64,000 bases of DNA, taken from assembly GCF_022024035.1 (NCBI RefSeq), contig NZ_CP091787.1, positions 1,674,001 to 1,738,000 of the forward strand. The letters run 5' to 3'. Positions 1 to 8,208 of this stretch are shown here, one piece after another. The notes beneath the pieces are model-generated. The model had not been told where the DNA came from. It did not search any database and saw only the letters and a list, made by a program, of their open reading frames with translations. The position numbers and the translations under genes were made by a program. Numbering within the stretch: position 1 is the first letter of the stretch; every line of letters starts with the position of its first letter. This stretch comes from Prevotella sp. E13-17. Its GTDB lineage: Bacteria; Bacteroidota; Bacteroidia; Bacteroidales; Bacteroidaceae.

Positions 1-1444
1 GTTGGGTGTATTTGTCAAACAGTTCAGTCTTGAGCATATGACTATAGTACACCTTGTTGTGGGCATCGTATGGCATAGCATAGCCCAGTCCAGACGGTCC
101 GCAGACAAAGCAGTCGTTGGTTGATGCCTTGCCATAGTAGTAGTTTAGCATGCCAGGAGCAATGTCGGCTAGTGCAGGGCTGATGGTCCAGTTCATGGGC
201 ATCTGTCCGCGACCTCCTTGTTCGAAAATCTTGGCCATGGCGTGCTGACAATATTGTATGTTGTCGCCATCACTGATATATACGGCTGCATAGATTTTAT
301 TCTCTAGCTTGGGGCGCTTGGGCACCGGAGCAATCTTGATTGGTTTGTTGACGGCAGAATAGATGGTGGCATTCTCGAAGAAGTCCGCTGGGACGGTTGA
401 CAGACCGTATCTTGTTGCCTCGCCCACGCCCGATCGCTCTTCGGGGTACCATCCTAACACGATGTCGCGTCCGGGAGTCATGTCGGCCAGCATTTTGTCC
501 AACACGTTTCGTTCACTCTGTATGCGTGGGTCCAGCCAAACACATGCAGATCCGCATGCAGCACCGATGTCGTGTACGTAGGGGATGGTAGGGTTCAGGC
601 TTATTAACAATCGATGGTTGCAGCGCTTCCAGTAGTTGTCGTAGAGGTAAGTATAGATGTCGGTGGCTGTACTCATGGTGAGTTGCGTCAGATCGACCTT
701 TACAGGCAGTTGAATGCCATTGGCCTCAAGTTTTTCTTTCACCTCAGGTGTCACGGGCAATAGTCTGTCAAGTCCGCCAATGGTAACAGCCAGGTTGGCA
801 TAATGGTCGCTCAACTCATTAGTGTAGAGCACTAGTCCGTTGAGCTCTTCCATATAAGACTTCACCAGTTCGTAGGGATTTCCTGTTGAAATGGCACTCG
901 TTCTCAGTCCGTTGGCAGATGGCCATGTGCTTTGTGGCTCTTCATTGTGGTTATAGAGCAGAATACGCGGACAGGTGCGGTTGACGATGCCTTGCAGTGT
1001 GCAGAACATCACGCGTTCGGCATTGCCCAGTCGTGCGGCAGGCATGTCGAGCGTCTTGATCGTAGAGGCCGGTGGTAACAGATGTGGCAGCAGTCGATCG
1101 TCGGGCCAGAATAGCTCGTCTGTTTCCAGAATGTGCTGTCCCATACTGTTGGTATGATAGAGCGTGTCAGCAAACGAAATGTCCTTCACCTCGTCCACAC
1201 TGGTGCGCATCTGTGCACCGTTGATCAGTTTCATGATCATGGTTGCAGGCTGGCTCTGGGTTTCACTCGAAGGTTGTTGCAGATGGTTAATGTCAAATGG
1301 TAGAAACTTGATTTGGTCTAGTTCTGCTACTCGTGTTTTACTACTGCTACCGTTGGTTTTCAGTATGCTCATCACTTTTTCTTGAGCCTCTATACTATTT
1401 AAGGCTCCTAGCAATATAGCAACTGTGATAATGGTTGTTCTCAT
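1..1444 (-). CDS. Secreted GxGYxYP-domain protein (putative glycoside hydrolase), partial
   Basis: The reading frame opens at an ATG at 1444 and runs off the left edge without a stop, so only about 481 N-terminal residues are visible. The first 21 residues (MRTTIITVAILLGALNSIEA) form a signal peptide. Near the window edge the motif GPSGLGYAMP fits the GxGYxYP signature that names this Bacteroidetes-rich family, which Pfam describes as putative glycoside hydrolases without proven activity. A segment with SDGDNIQYC lies just before it. A -7 box (TACCTTTG, 1473-1480 minus) sits 28 bp upstream of the start, so it is probably the first gene of its transcript. The substrate cannot be read from the sequence. 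The family call is fairly sure, the enzymatic role is not. Confidence 0.8.
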   Translation of the reverse strand, partial: MRTTIITVAILLGALNSIEAQEKVMSILKTNGSSSKTRVAELDQIKFLPFDINHLQQPSSETQSQPATMIMKLINGAQMRTSVDEVKDISFADTLYHTNSMGQHILETDELFWPDDRLLPHLLPPASTIKTLDMPAARLGNAERVMFCTLQGIVNRTCPRILLYNHNEEPQSTWPSANGLRTSAISTGNPYELVKSYMEELNGLVLYTNELSDHYANLAVTIGGLDRLLPVTPEVKEKLEANGIQLPVKVDLTQLTMSTATDIYTYLYDNYWKRCNHRLLISLNPTIPYVHDIGAACGSACVWLDPRIQSERNVLDKMLADMTPGRDIVLGWYPEERSGVGEATRYGLSTVPADFFENATIYSAVNKPIKIAPVPKRPKLENKIYAAVYISDGDNIQYCQHAMAKIFEQGGRGQMPMNWTISPALADIAPGMLNYYYGKASTNDCFVCGPSGLGYAMPYDAHNKVYYSHMLKTELFDKYTQ

Positions 1445-1472
1445 TTTGTAATACTATTTAGTTAGGTTGGTG

Positions 1473-1480
1473 CAAAGGTA
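1473..1480 (-). promoter_or_regulatory. Bacteroidetes -7 box for the GxGYxYP gene
   Basis: TACCTTTG on the minus strand, 28 bp before the ATG at 1444, matches the TAnnTTTG -7 element of Bacteroidetes housekeeping promoters. No clear -33 TTTG at the usual 19-21 bp was found. Confidence 0.6.
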
Positions 1481-1497
1481 CGAAATAAAAAGAGAAA

Positions 1498-1817
1498 AGT
1501 GCCACTTTAAGAGAAGAAAAGTTTCGCTTTTGCGTTGTCATAGCTTTACTTTTGATGTCCGTCCAGCCCCTATGTGTGGCGCATCGAGCCCCTGGAACGG
1601 GTTGTTTTAGCCCCTGGATGCGGTTGTTCTAAGGGCTGGATGTAGAGCATCCAGGGGCTAGAGCAGAAATGATAGCTTCGGTTTTAGACTTCAGAAACGC
1701 CTCTTCAAGACTTTAGAATACGTGCTTTTAGACTTTAAAACGAACCTCTCCAGACTCTGAAAATGCCAATTCAAGACTCTGGAAATGTCAATTCAAGACT
1801 CTGGGAGTATCGCAAAA
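1498..1817. repeat. 22-bp-period degenerate tandem array, copy 1
   Basis: The gap holds a run of diverged units of the form ttcAAGACTCTGGAAATG or tccAGCCCCTGGAACG. The AG dinucleotide of successive units falls at 1498, 1520, 1542, 1565, 1587, 1609, 1631, 1653, 1674, 1686, 1708, 1730, 1752, 1774 and 1796. The spacing is 22 bp apart from 23, 21 and 12 bp at three steps. A second array at 21005-21326 has the same units in the same order with about 95% identity (roughly 14 differences in 260 positions, counted by eye). A period of 22 is not a multiple of three and no long frame crosses it, so it is non-coding. Nothing between the units resembles CRISPR spacers. Confidence 0.85.
1608..1660. repeat. 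Perfect 14-bp inverted repeat within array copy 1
   Basis: TAGCCCCTGGATGC (1608-1621) and its exact reverse complement (1647-1660) flank a 25-nt loop. The identical arms and loop length recur at 21137-21189 in the second array. No T-tract follows either arm, so it is not an evident intrinsic terminator. Confidence 0.85.
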
Positions 1818-1883
1818 CCTATGCAATTGCAACTGAGCCAAATTTAGTGCTGGAGATGCTGGATAAGAAAACAGATTAAACGA

Positions 1884-1912
1884 AAGAGAGAGACAATAAA
1901 TGTCTCTCTCTT
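1884..1912 (-). terminator. Intrinsic terminator of tRNA-Arg
   Basis: AAGAGAGAGACA (1884-1895) pairs perfectly with TGTCTCTCTCTT (1901-1912) over 12 bp with a 5-nt loop. On the minus strand it lies just past the tRNA 3' end and is followed by TTTCGTTTAATC. Confidence 0.7.
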
Positions 1913-1914
1913 CG

Positions 1915-1988
1915 TGATTCCGTTGGGACTCGAACCCAAGACCCACAGCTTAGAAGGCTGTTGCTCTATCCAGCTGAGCTACGGAACC
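1915..1988 (-). tRNA. tRNA-Arg (anticodon UCU)
   Basis: The minus strand folds as a complete 74-nt cloverleaf. The acceptor arm GGTTCCG pairs with CGGAATC with one G-U, and the discriminator base is A. The D-arm has GCTC/GAGC, the anticodon stem ACAGC/GCTGT encloses the loop CTTCTAA with anticodon TCT, and the T-loop is GGTTCGAGTCC. It reads AGA codons. The CCA end is not encoded, as is common in this phylum. An inverted-repeat terminator follows directly. Confidence 0.95.
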
Positions 1989-2062
1989 ATCATTGCAAAC
2001 GAAGGCGTACTACCAGATTTTGCGGGTGCAAAGGTAACTATTTTTTATGAAATAGCCAAATT

Positions 2063-2860
2063 TTACACACTAAATCTGATATATGAGCGATCGTCAAAAG
2101 AGTTGTTACCCTCCATGAAGGCCTTGGTTGCCTTGAACTCACCAATGTTGAGCGGGTCGTTTTCTTTCTGATTTTTCAACCGATCTTCCGATTCTTTCAG
2201 CGTGGGGCAGAGAAATGGATAGCCATCCGAGGCCAACACAATTTCCCATGGGCTAAAGTCGAGTGTTATGATCTTTACTTTGTTTTCTGGAATGCGGAAA
2301 CCATCGACCACGGCATAGGTGATATTCTGGTTCTTCATCGTCTGGAGCATGCGTGGGATGATATGCTGTCTTGCCGTATCTTCGCGAAGGAACTCAACTT
2401 GTGGCTTTTGACTCTGTTTAATCATTTGGGCCCTTTGCTCGGCCAGTTCATGCTCGTACGGTTTGGGATTGTCGTAGTAGGTCCCGCCCACCAGACATTG
2501 GCAGTCGCCCACCATCCATATTTCGCGTCGGAGACGACTAAAGATGATGACGCTTGCTGTGAGTCTTTCTTCTGGGTGCTCTATGAGATGATTAATCTCA
2601 GACTTCTTGTAGTGCTTCGCCAGATAGTTGGTGACGCCTACGCAAAACTGATGACAACTACAGTCTTTTTCCATCTTGCCAATATAGCGTGCTATCAGCT
2701 TCATGGCATATCGCCCGTTGGAGCTGAACAGACTATAGCGCCTATTTGTTTTTGAAGTTGAACCATCGATGACGGCAACGAAATTATCTGTTACGACGAT
2801 GCCGTCCTCGTTTTTCTTCTTTGGGCTTTTCGCTATGCTTATTTGTTCTGTTATTGTCAT
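2063..2860 (-). CDS. PP2C-like serine/threonine phosphatase family protein
   Basis: This 265-residue soluble protein has the layout of a PP2C-type phosphatase: an early KNEDG motif, then FVAVIDGSTSK, the metal-binding region, and a later LASDGYPFLCP motif. A role in removing phosphate from serine or threonine is inferred from the fold only. I start it at the ATG at 2860 (MTITEQ), because the upstream extension to 2914 is not PP2C-like and lies inside ygiQ. Even so the gene overlaps the 3' end of ygiQ by 77 nt in another frame. It ends the minus-strand run that begins near 8478 and is followed by the tRNA region. The specific substrate is unknown. Confidence 0.7.
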   Translation of the reverse strand: MTITEQISIAKSPKKKNEDGIVVTDNFVAVIDGSTSKTNRRYSLFSSNGRYAMKLIARYIGKMEKDCSCHQFCVGVTNYLAKHYKKSEINHLIEHPEERLTASVIIFSRLRREIWMVGDCQCLVGGTYYDNPKPYEHELAEQRAQMIKQSQKPQVEFLREDTARQHIIPRMLQTMKNQNITYAVVDGFRIPENKVKIITLDFSPWEIVLASDGYPFLCPTLKESEDRLKNQKENDPLNIGEFKATKAFMEGNNSFDDRSYIRFSV

Positions 2861-4739
2861 GATATGACGATATGTTCCTGTTAGCGTTGTGATAGGGTGA
2901 GGGTGTATAACCACCAGTGTTGGGGAATAGCTTAGGAATGAGATCAGTGCGCCCTATGCGTCTCAGACTTTGCTCGATGCCCCTGCGTTCCTCTGGCTTA
3001 TACCAGAAGAAGTATTGGCGTTGTGCCAATTTCTCTTTAGGCGTTTTTGCCGAGAATACGGGCTCTAACGTATAAGGATCATACCCTGTGTACCAGGTCT
3101 CGGTAGCTATGGTCATGGGTGTCGGGGTGAAGTCTTGAACCTGTTCTAACTGGAAATCGAGTTTCTTTGTGAGAACAGCAAGTTCTGCCATGTCTTCCTC
3201 GTGACAACCTGGATGGGAACTGATAAAATAGGGGATAATCTGTTGTCGAAGATTACCTTCCTTATTGATCTTGTCGAAGATTCGCTTGAATTCTTCAAAC
3301 TGGCGGAAAGAAGGCTTGCGCATGAGATAGAGCACGCGGTCGCTGGTATGTTCTGGGGCCACCTTTAATCGGCCGCTTACGTGATTGCATATCAATTCGC
3401 GTGTATATTCCTGGGCAGACTTGTTGGCCTCTTCGTCTTTACCTCTGTGTAATAACAGATCGTAGCGGACGCCACTGCCAATAAAGCTTTTCTTGATTTC
3501 GGGAAGCGCATCCACAGACCTGTAGATATCAATCAGTTTTGAATGGTTCGTGACCAGGTTAGGGCATATCTGTGGATGTATGCAACTGGGGCGCTTGCAT
3601 TTCTCGCAGGCCTTGGTGTTTCGTCCGTGCATGCCATACATGTTTGCAGACGGACCACCTAAGTCGCTGAGGTAGCCTTTAAAGTCGGGCTGCTGGCAGA
3701 CCTTCTTTACTTCTTTCAGGATACTTTCTTTAGAACGACAGGCGATAAATTTTCCCTGATGAGCTGATATTGTGCAGAAAGCACATCCTCCGAAACAGCC
3801 GCGATGAATATTCACGCTGAATTTAATCATCTCGAATGCAGGAATACGTTTCCCTTTGTATTTAGGATGAGGTTGACGTGCGTATGGCAGGTCGAACGAT
3901 GCATCAATCTCGTCGGTGGTCATGGGAGGATAGGGAGGATTAACCACCACATATTGGTTTCCCACTTGCTGGATGAGTCGTTGTGCATGCATCATGTTTG
4001 ACTGCTCTTCGATGTGTCTGTAGTTTTCTGCCTCGGCACGTTTGTTTCTCAAACATTCCTCGTGCGAATTCAGTATGATGTCTGATTCCCTGATACCTCC
4101 TTCTATATTTTGCTTGTTGGCCAGATAAACGGTCTGAGGTATGTCCTTAATATCCTGAATGCTTTGTCCGGCCTCTAGCCTACGTGCCAGTTCTACGATA
4201 GGCTTCTCGCCCATACCATATATAATAATGTCGCCACCCGAGTCACAGAGTATGCACTTGCGTAGTGAATCCTGCCAGTAGTCGTAGTGCGTAAGACGAC
4301 GAAGCGAAGCCTCGATACCGCCAAGAATGACGGGGACGTCGGGATAAAGCTCTTTGAGTATCTTCGAATAGACAATCGTTGGGTATTCGGGGCGCATGTC
4401 GTGGCGTCCGTCTGGCGAGTAGGCATCTTCTGACCTGAGTCGTCGGGCAGCAGTGTATTTGTTGACCATCGAATCCATACAGCCAGGCGATATGCCAAAG
4501 AACAATCGCGGACGCCCCAGCTTCTTGAAGTCACGGTAATCTCCGTGCCAGTCGGGTTGGGGTACAATGGCAACCTTATAACCTGCAGCTTCGAGTGTGC
4601 GCCCGATAACAGCAGCTCCGAACGATGGGTGATCTACATAAGCATCGCCTGAGAACAGAATGATATCCACATCGTTCCATCCTCTAAGTTCGATCTCTTT
4701 TTTGGTAGTAGGTAGAAAGTCAGTCAGCTGTAGGCTCAT
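2784..4739 (-). CDS. ygiQ: YgiQ family radical SAM protein
   Basis: This 651-residue protein belongs to the YgiQ (UPF0313) radical SAM family. An N-terminal B12-binding-like region (about residues 25-250, with GDAYVDHPSFG and GGIEASLRR) precedes the radical SAM core. The core has its cluster-binding CxxxCxxC at C315, C319 and C322 (GCFGGCAFC). A cysteine-rich insert with KCKRPSCIHPQIC follows, and then the C-terminal domain typical of the family. The last 40 residues are basic and low in complexity. The reaction of YgiQ is not established. The start overlaps the 108-aa gene upstream by 20 nt and the end overlaps the PP2C gene by 77 nt, which suggests translational coupling. Confidence 0.93.
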   Translation of the reverse strand: MSLQLTDFLPTTKKEIELRGWNDVDIILFSGDAYVDHPSFGAAVIGRTLEAAGYKVAIVPQPDWHGDYRDFKKLGRPRLFFGISPGCMDSMVNKYTAARRLRSEDAYSPDGRHDMRPEYPTIVYSKILKELYPDVPVILGGIEASLRRLTHYDYWQDSLRKCILCDSGGDIIIYGMGEKPIVELARRLEAGQSIQDIKDIPQTVYLANKQNIEGGIRESDIILNSHEECLRNKRAEAENYRHIEEQSNMMHAQRLIQQVGNQYVVVNPPYPPMTTDEIDASFDLPYARQPHPKYKGKRIPAFEMIKFSVNIHRGCFGGCAFCTISAHQGKFIACRSKESILKEVKKVCQQPDFKGYLSDLGGPSANMYGMHGRNTKACEKCKRPSCIHPQICPNLVTNHSKLIDIYRSVDALPEIKKSFIGSGVRYDLLLHRGKDEEANKSAQEYTRELICNHVSGRLKVAPEHTSDRVLYLMRKPSFRQFEEFKRIFDKINKEGNLRQQIIPYFISSHPGCHEEDMAELAVLTKKLDFQLEQVQDFTPTPMTIATETWYTGYDPYTLEPVFSAKTPKEKLAQRQYFFWYKPEERRGIEQSLRRIGRTDLIPKLFPNTGGYTPSPYHNANRNISSYHDNNRTNKHSEKPKEEKRGRHRRNR

Positions 4740-5046
4740 TCACTTGTTTCTTTTTCCAATCTATATATAGGTTGAGAAGATTCTGGAGTCCGATGGCTTT
4801 CATGTTAGGGTGATAGATCACGTCCAGACATAGATCGAGTAGTTGTTTGCTGTCCTCGCCTGCATTCGACTCAAGGAGTGAGCGAATGTTGAGTCTCAAC
4901 TTCTCTAATACTTGTTCATCGACGTAGCCATTAGAGTCGATAAGGTCACGTAATAACTGATACTGGTCGATGGTGATCAGATGCTGTTCGGATACTTCAA
5001 TGCTTCTTGTACCTGAAGCGTTTGCTTGTATTTTGTTCATATTCAT
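4720..5046 (-). CDS. Conserved small hypothetical protein (108 aa)
   Basis: I do not recognise this protein. It is soluble, mostly helical in appearance, acidic, and has no signal peptide or membrane span. Residues 20-100 are rich in Leu and Asp/Glu. It lies 4 nt after the amidase-fold gene and overlaps the ygiQ start by 20 nt, so it is certainly in the same message. Codon use resembles that of its neighbours. A start two codons later (the second Met) is also possible. No function is assigned. Confidence 0.6.
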   Translation of the reverse strand: MNMNKIQANASGTRSIEVSEQHLITIDQYQLLRDLIDSNGYVDEQVLEKLRLNIRSLLESNAGEDSKQLLDLCLDVIYHPNMKAIGLQNLLNLYIDWKKKQVNEPTAD

Positions 5047-5050
5047 AGAT

Positions 5051-7636
5051 TTATTTTATGAGGAAAGACATAATTCCTTTCATGATTCTGGCACGAGCCA
5101 ATGAATCCGTGATACACTCAAATGGGAATCCCATGGTGAAAGCGTGATAGTCGTTGCCGTTGTAGGCCACAGCAGCACTCGACTCGTCGTGCTCGTAAAC
5201 CATTGCGGGAAACGAGAATGATGAGGTAGGCAGAAGCACATCGGTGTGTGTGGCGGCATAGTGAGTCTCATTGAGAGACTTATAAAAGTCGAAATGAAGT
5301 CCCAATCCGCGTACAGCAGCAGAAGAAGTGTTGACGCCGGCAGCCTCGCATTTCAGCAGTTCGGAGAGCATCAACTTCTCATCGTCAGTGGTCTGGTCGC
5401 TGCCTATGTAGGCACCGCTGACCAACAGACTTCCACCATGATTGGTGTATTTTCGGAGTGCCGCTTGCATGGTGGGGCGCAGTGTCTTGTAATAAACCAG
5501 GCTGTGGCCATCGTCTTTTTCAAGACCAAGTACCAAATCCACTACATGATAATGGTCCAGTTTCACACTGCCGTTTTCTACAGCTTTCGAAGAACAACTG
5601 ACAAAGCTGAACCGCGTATCATGGCGAAGGGCTTCGGCATGGGTAGTGACGTAATTGAAATCGTTGCCAGCAATAATCTGTCCTGCCAATTCTTCGCCAC
5701 TGAATCCAAGGCCAGTGGAATCTTCAATACCAATTTTGTCGGCGTCGAACACTTGTTGATATCCCAGCCATCCTGCCGTTTTCCCGTATGAGACCCCGGG
5801 ATCCATATTCATGTCAAAGCCAAGACCCGTGGCGCTGATGGCAGGTGACGACAGACGGTGGAATCCATTGACGATAATAGCTTTGTATGCAGCCTTAGGC
5901 TGGTAAATAGCGGAAAGCGTCTCTGTAGGGAAACTGCGTCCGCCATCGTTGGTTGCTATCACTTTGAAGTGATACAAGACGCCCGGTGCCAATCTCACGT
6001 TACATGACGTTCCCTTTAGTGGTGTTCCGTTGTCAAATCCGTTGTTCTCTTGTGCGATATAAAGGAGATAGCCTGTGGGGCGCGAGCTTGGCTCCTGTCC
6101 GTCGATGATGCCTTGCCAGCTGATGCGAACCTCACCAGGCTTGTTGGTGAACTCAATATGGAAATTGTCGGGCGCCAGAGGCTCTACAATATATTCTTCA
6201 TGATGATGCGAAGTGACGTATTTCAGAATGGTCTTGTATATGGAGCGTGCGAGTGTAAATTTGAAGTCAGGGTCGTGTCCATAGCGCATGTCACCGAAGT
6301 TCTGGTGCGAAAGTGTTTCGATAATCGAGCTAGGGACAATGGGCAGGCGTGTCTCAGAATAGTTCCTGTCGTATAGCTTACGTTTAGACCACTGGCCGTA
6401 GCGGTATTGCAGATCGGCTGTGGTGTTGTTGAGCAAGTCTGATGCCAACTCATGAGATGCCTCGCGGCTCATACCCGTAGCCAGCAGACTGTCACCATAA
6501 TGTGTGGTGCATATGCTCAGTGTGCCGTAGATGCCTTGCCCAGTGGGAGTATGCCCCGCATCGCTATGTACGGCCAGCGACAACTCGATAGGCACCTTTC
6601 GGCCAATGGAGTCGGGCGCATAGCAAGAACCGCCAGCCAGCAGATTGGTAGATAGTGAGCGCACGTTGATATCGTCTGCATAGTCGTTACTGCCTTGGCG
6701 GGTGCTATATACCCGATAAGGCATACCAGCCCATTGGGCATAGTAGCGTGCACCCTCTAAGCATCGGGGCAACCCGCTGACCTGGTTGTGACGCTGAATG
6801 TTTCCCATGCCTCCACCGAATCTGACTGCATCAGTCGTCACAACACCCTTGTGTCTGCTTAGGTTGCTTACGACAACGTGATTACGTTCGCTGTTGCCTT
6901 TTTCAAATTCGAAAGTTCCTAGATAAACCCATGTGCTTCCACCCATCTGCTGGTTGACCCTGAACTCGGTGCTCTGCCCCTTGTGACAGACAATATAGCA
7001 TGCGTCATCCACACTCTCTGGTGTGGTTTGATAACTGACATAGACAGCGTATTTGCCATCTTCCGGAATTTGAGGCTGATAATAAACTGTGCTCTGGTTG
7101 TTGCGGTTGTGGGTGGTTTTTGCCATACGTGCTGTACCTGCAGTAAAGGGATTTTCGTTGTCGCTATAAGTGCCAGCATGTTGTGCAAATCCACTAGAAG
7201 GTGCGTTGGTCCAACTCTCTTTATGATTGGTTTCGCGATAGGCGACCATGGACGTATGGTCGTCGTTGTCAACGATCACCTCATTTTTCTGCCAGTCGCG
7301 TTCGCGTGGAGTGAAAACCACGGCACCAGCATTCTCGAGCATGGGTATGAGGTAGGGCACCACAATAGTCTGGGTGAAGAGGTCTTCGTTGGTGCAAAAA
7401 AGTGAAGGGCGCTGCCAACACCATTTACCTTTGTTTATGTCGAAATATCGTCCATGGCTGGCCCATACTGAGAGATGATGCCCCTCCAGACCTTTCTCAG
7501 CTATATGTCGTCTTGATATATTTTTTACCCATGGCTCGCCCTCGTGATGGGTTTCGCCCCAAGACGTCTGGCCAGCTATGGGTAATGACGCGATAATAGT
7601 AGTGAGTGCAATAAGAACTCGTTTATACATTGCCAA
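5051..7636 (-). CDS. Secreted amidase-fold protein with golvesin-like and fibronectin type III domains
   Basis: This 861-residue protein begins with a signal peptide (about residues 1-22, ending SLPIAGQ). An N-acetylmuramoyl-L-alanine amidase 3-like fold is split across the protein: ENAGAVVFTPRERD near residue 105, LSLAVHSDAGHTPTG near 360 and SSIIETLSHQNFGDM near 450. It is interrupted by a golvesin/Xly carbohydrate-binding-like domain (about 185-275, with ISYQ-like strands and TTDAVRFGGG). A fibronectin type III domain follows (about 490-585), then a C-terminal domain of unknown role. Such proteins are sometimes annotated as xanthan lyase. A peptidoglycan amidase function is the better structural guess. 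The start overlaps the acyltransferase gene by 14 nt. Confidence 0.75.
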   Translation of the reverse strand: MAMYKRVLIALTTIIASLPIAGQTSWGETHHEGEPWVKNISRRHIAEKGLEGHHLSVWASHGRYFDINKGKWCWQRPSLFCTNEDLFTQTIVVPYLIPMLENAGAVVFTPRERDWQKNEVIVDNDDHTSMVAYRETNHKESWTNAPSSGFAQHAGTYSDNENPFTAGTARMAKTTHNRNNQSTVYYQPQIPEDGKYAVYVSYQTTPESVDDACYIVCHKGQSTEFRVNQQMGGSTWVYLGTFEFEKGNSERNHVVVSNLSRHKGVVTTDAVRFGGGMGNIQRHNQVSGLPRCLEGARYYAQWAGMPYRVYSTRQGSNDYADDINVRSLSTNLLAGGSCYAPDSIGRKVPIELSLAVHSDAGHTPTGQGIYGTLSICTTHYGDSLLATGMSREASHELASDLLNNTTADLQYRYGQWSKRKLYDRNYSETRLPIVPSSIIETLSHQNFGDMRYGHDPDFKFTLARSIYKTILKYVTSHHHEEYIVEPLAPDNFHIEFTNKPGEVRISWQGIIDGQEPSSRPTGYLLYIAQENNGFDNGTPLKGTSCNVRLAPGVLYHFKVIATNDGGRSFPTETLSAIYQPKAAYKAIIVNGFHRLSSPAISATGLGFDMNMDPGVSYGKTAGWLGYQQVFDADKIGIEDSTGLGFSGEELAGQIIAGNDFNYVTTHAEALRHDTRFSFVSCSSKAVENGSVKLDHYHVVDLVLGLEKDDGHSLVYYKTLRPTMQAALRKYTNHGGSLLVSGAYIGSDQTTDDEKLMLSELLKCEAAGVNTSSAAVRGLGLHFDFYKSLNETHYAATHTDVLLPTSSFSFPAMVYEHDESSAAVAYNGNDYHAFTMGFPFECITDSLARARIMKGIMSFLIK

Positions 7637-8177
7637 TGGTGAAGTTTTCTGGATTCTTCCCTTTGAAATCCTTGAAATATAGTTTTATTTCTCGCATATC
7701 TTTCTCAAGGTTACCAGAGGGAATGATGGTCTTTGTACATGTGATGAGCTTCTTCTCGTAGTTCAATCCGTAAAGAAGAATGGGGATACCCGCCTTGAGG
7801 GCAATAAAATAGAAACCCTTCTTCCACTCTTCTACACGTGAACGGGTTCCCTCGGGAGTGATGCATAGCCGGAAACTGTCGGCTGTTTTAGCCGCCTCGG
7901 CAATAGAGTCGGTCATGCTTGTGTGTTTCTGCCTGTAAACGGGGATGCCTCCCATTTTCTTGAATAGCGGTCCCAATGGCCAGAAGAACCATTCTTTCTT
8001 CATCATGAAGTTGCTATTCAGTCCAAAAGCTTTGTTATACAGCTGTCCGTAGAAGAAGTCCCAATTGCTGGTATGAGGCGCCAGACAAATGATAAACTTC
8101 TTCGGGTGGTTCTCAGTTACTTCAATCGTCCATCCAAGTTTTTGGCAAAGTAACCAATAACAAAATCGTTTTAACAT
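7623..8177 (-). CDS. PlsC-like 1-acyl-sn-glycerol-3-phosphate acyltransferase family protein
   Basis: This 184-residue protein has the HX4D catalytic motif of glycerolipid acyltransferases (H35 and D40 in PHTSNWD) and the PEGTRS motif near residue 110. It probably transfers an acyl chain to a lipid acceptor at the inner face of the membrane. It is short for a PlsC and belongs to the small single-domain class common in Bacteroidetes. Which lipid is its substrate is not visible. It follows the 89-aa gene by 31 nt and overlaps the next gene by 14 nt, so it is co-transcribed with them. Confidence 0.82.
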   Translation of the reverse strand: MLKRFCYWLLCQKLGWTIEVTENHPKKFIICLAPHTSNWDFFYGQLYNKAFGLNSNFMMKKEWFFWPLGPLFKKMGGIPVYRQKHTSMTDSIAEAAKTADSFRLCITPEGTRSRVEEWKKGFYFIALKAGIPILLYGLNYEKKLITCTKTIIPSGNLEKDMREIKLYFKDFKGKNPENFTIGNV

Positions 8178-8208
8178 TGATAATACCTGAATCTTTATTC
8201 TTTTCTCG

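Noticed and set aside
1498..1817. CRISPR array
   Set aside because: The units follow one another without unique spacers, and they differ in sequence. There are no cas genes in the window.
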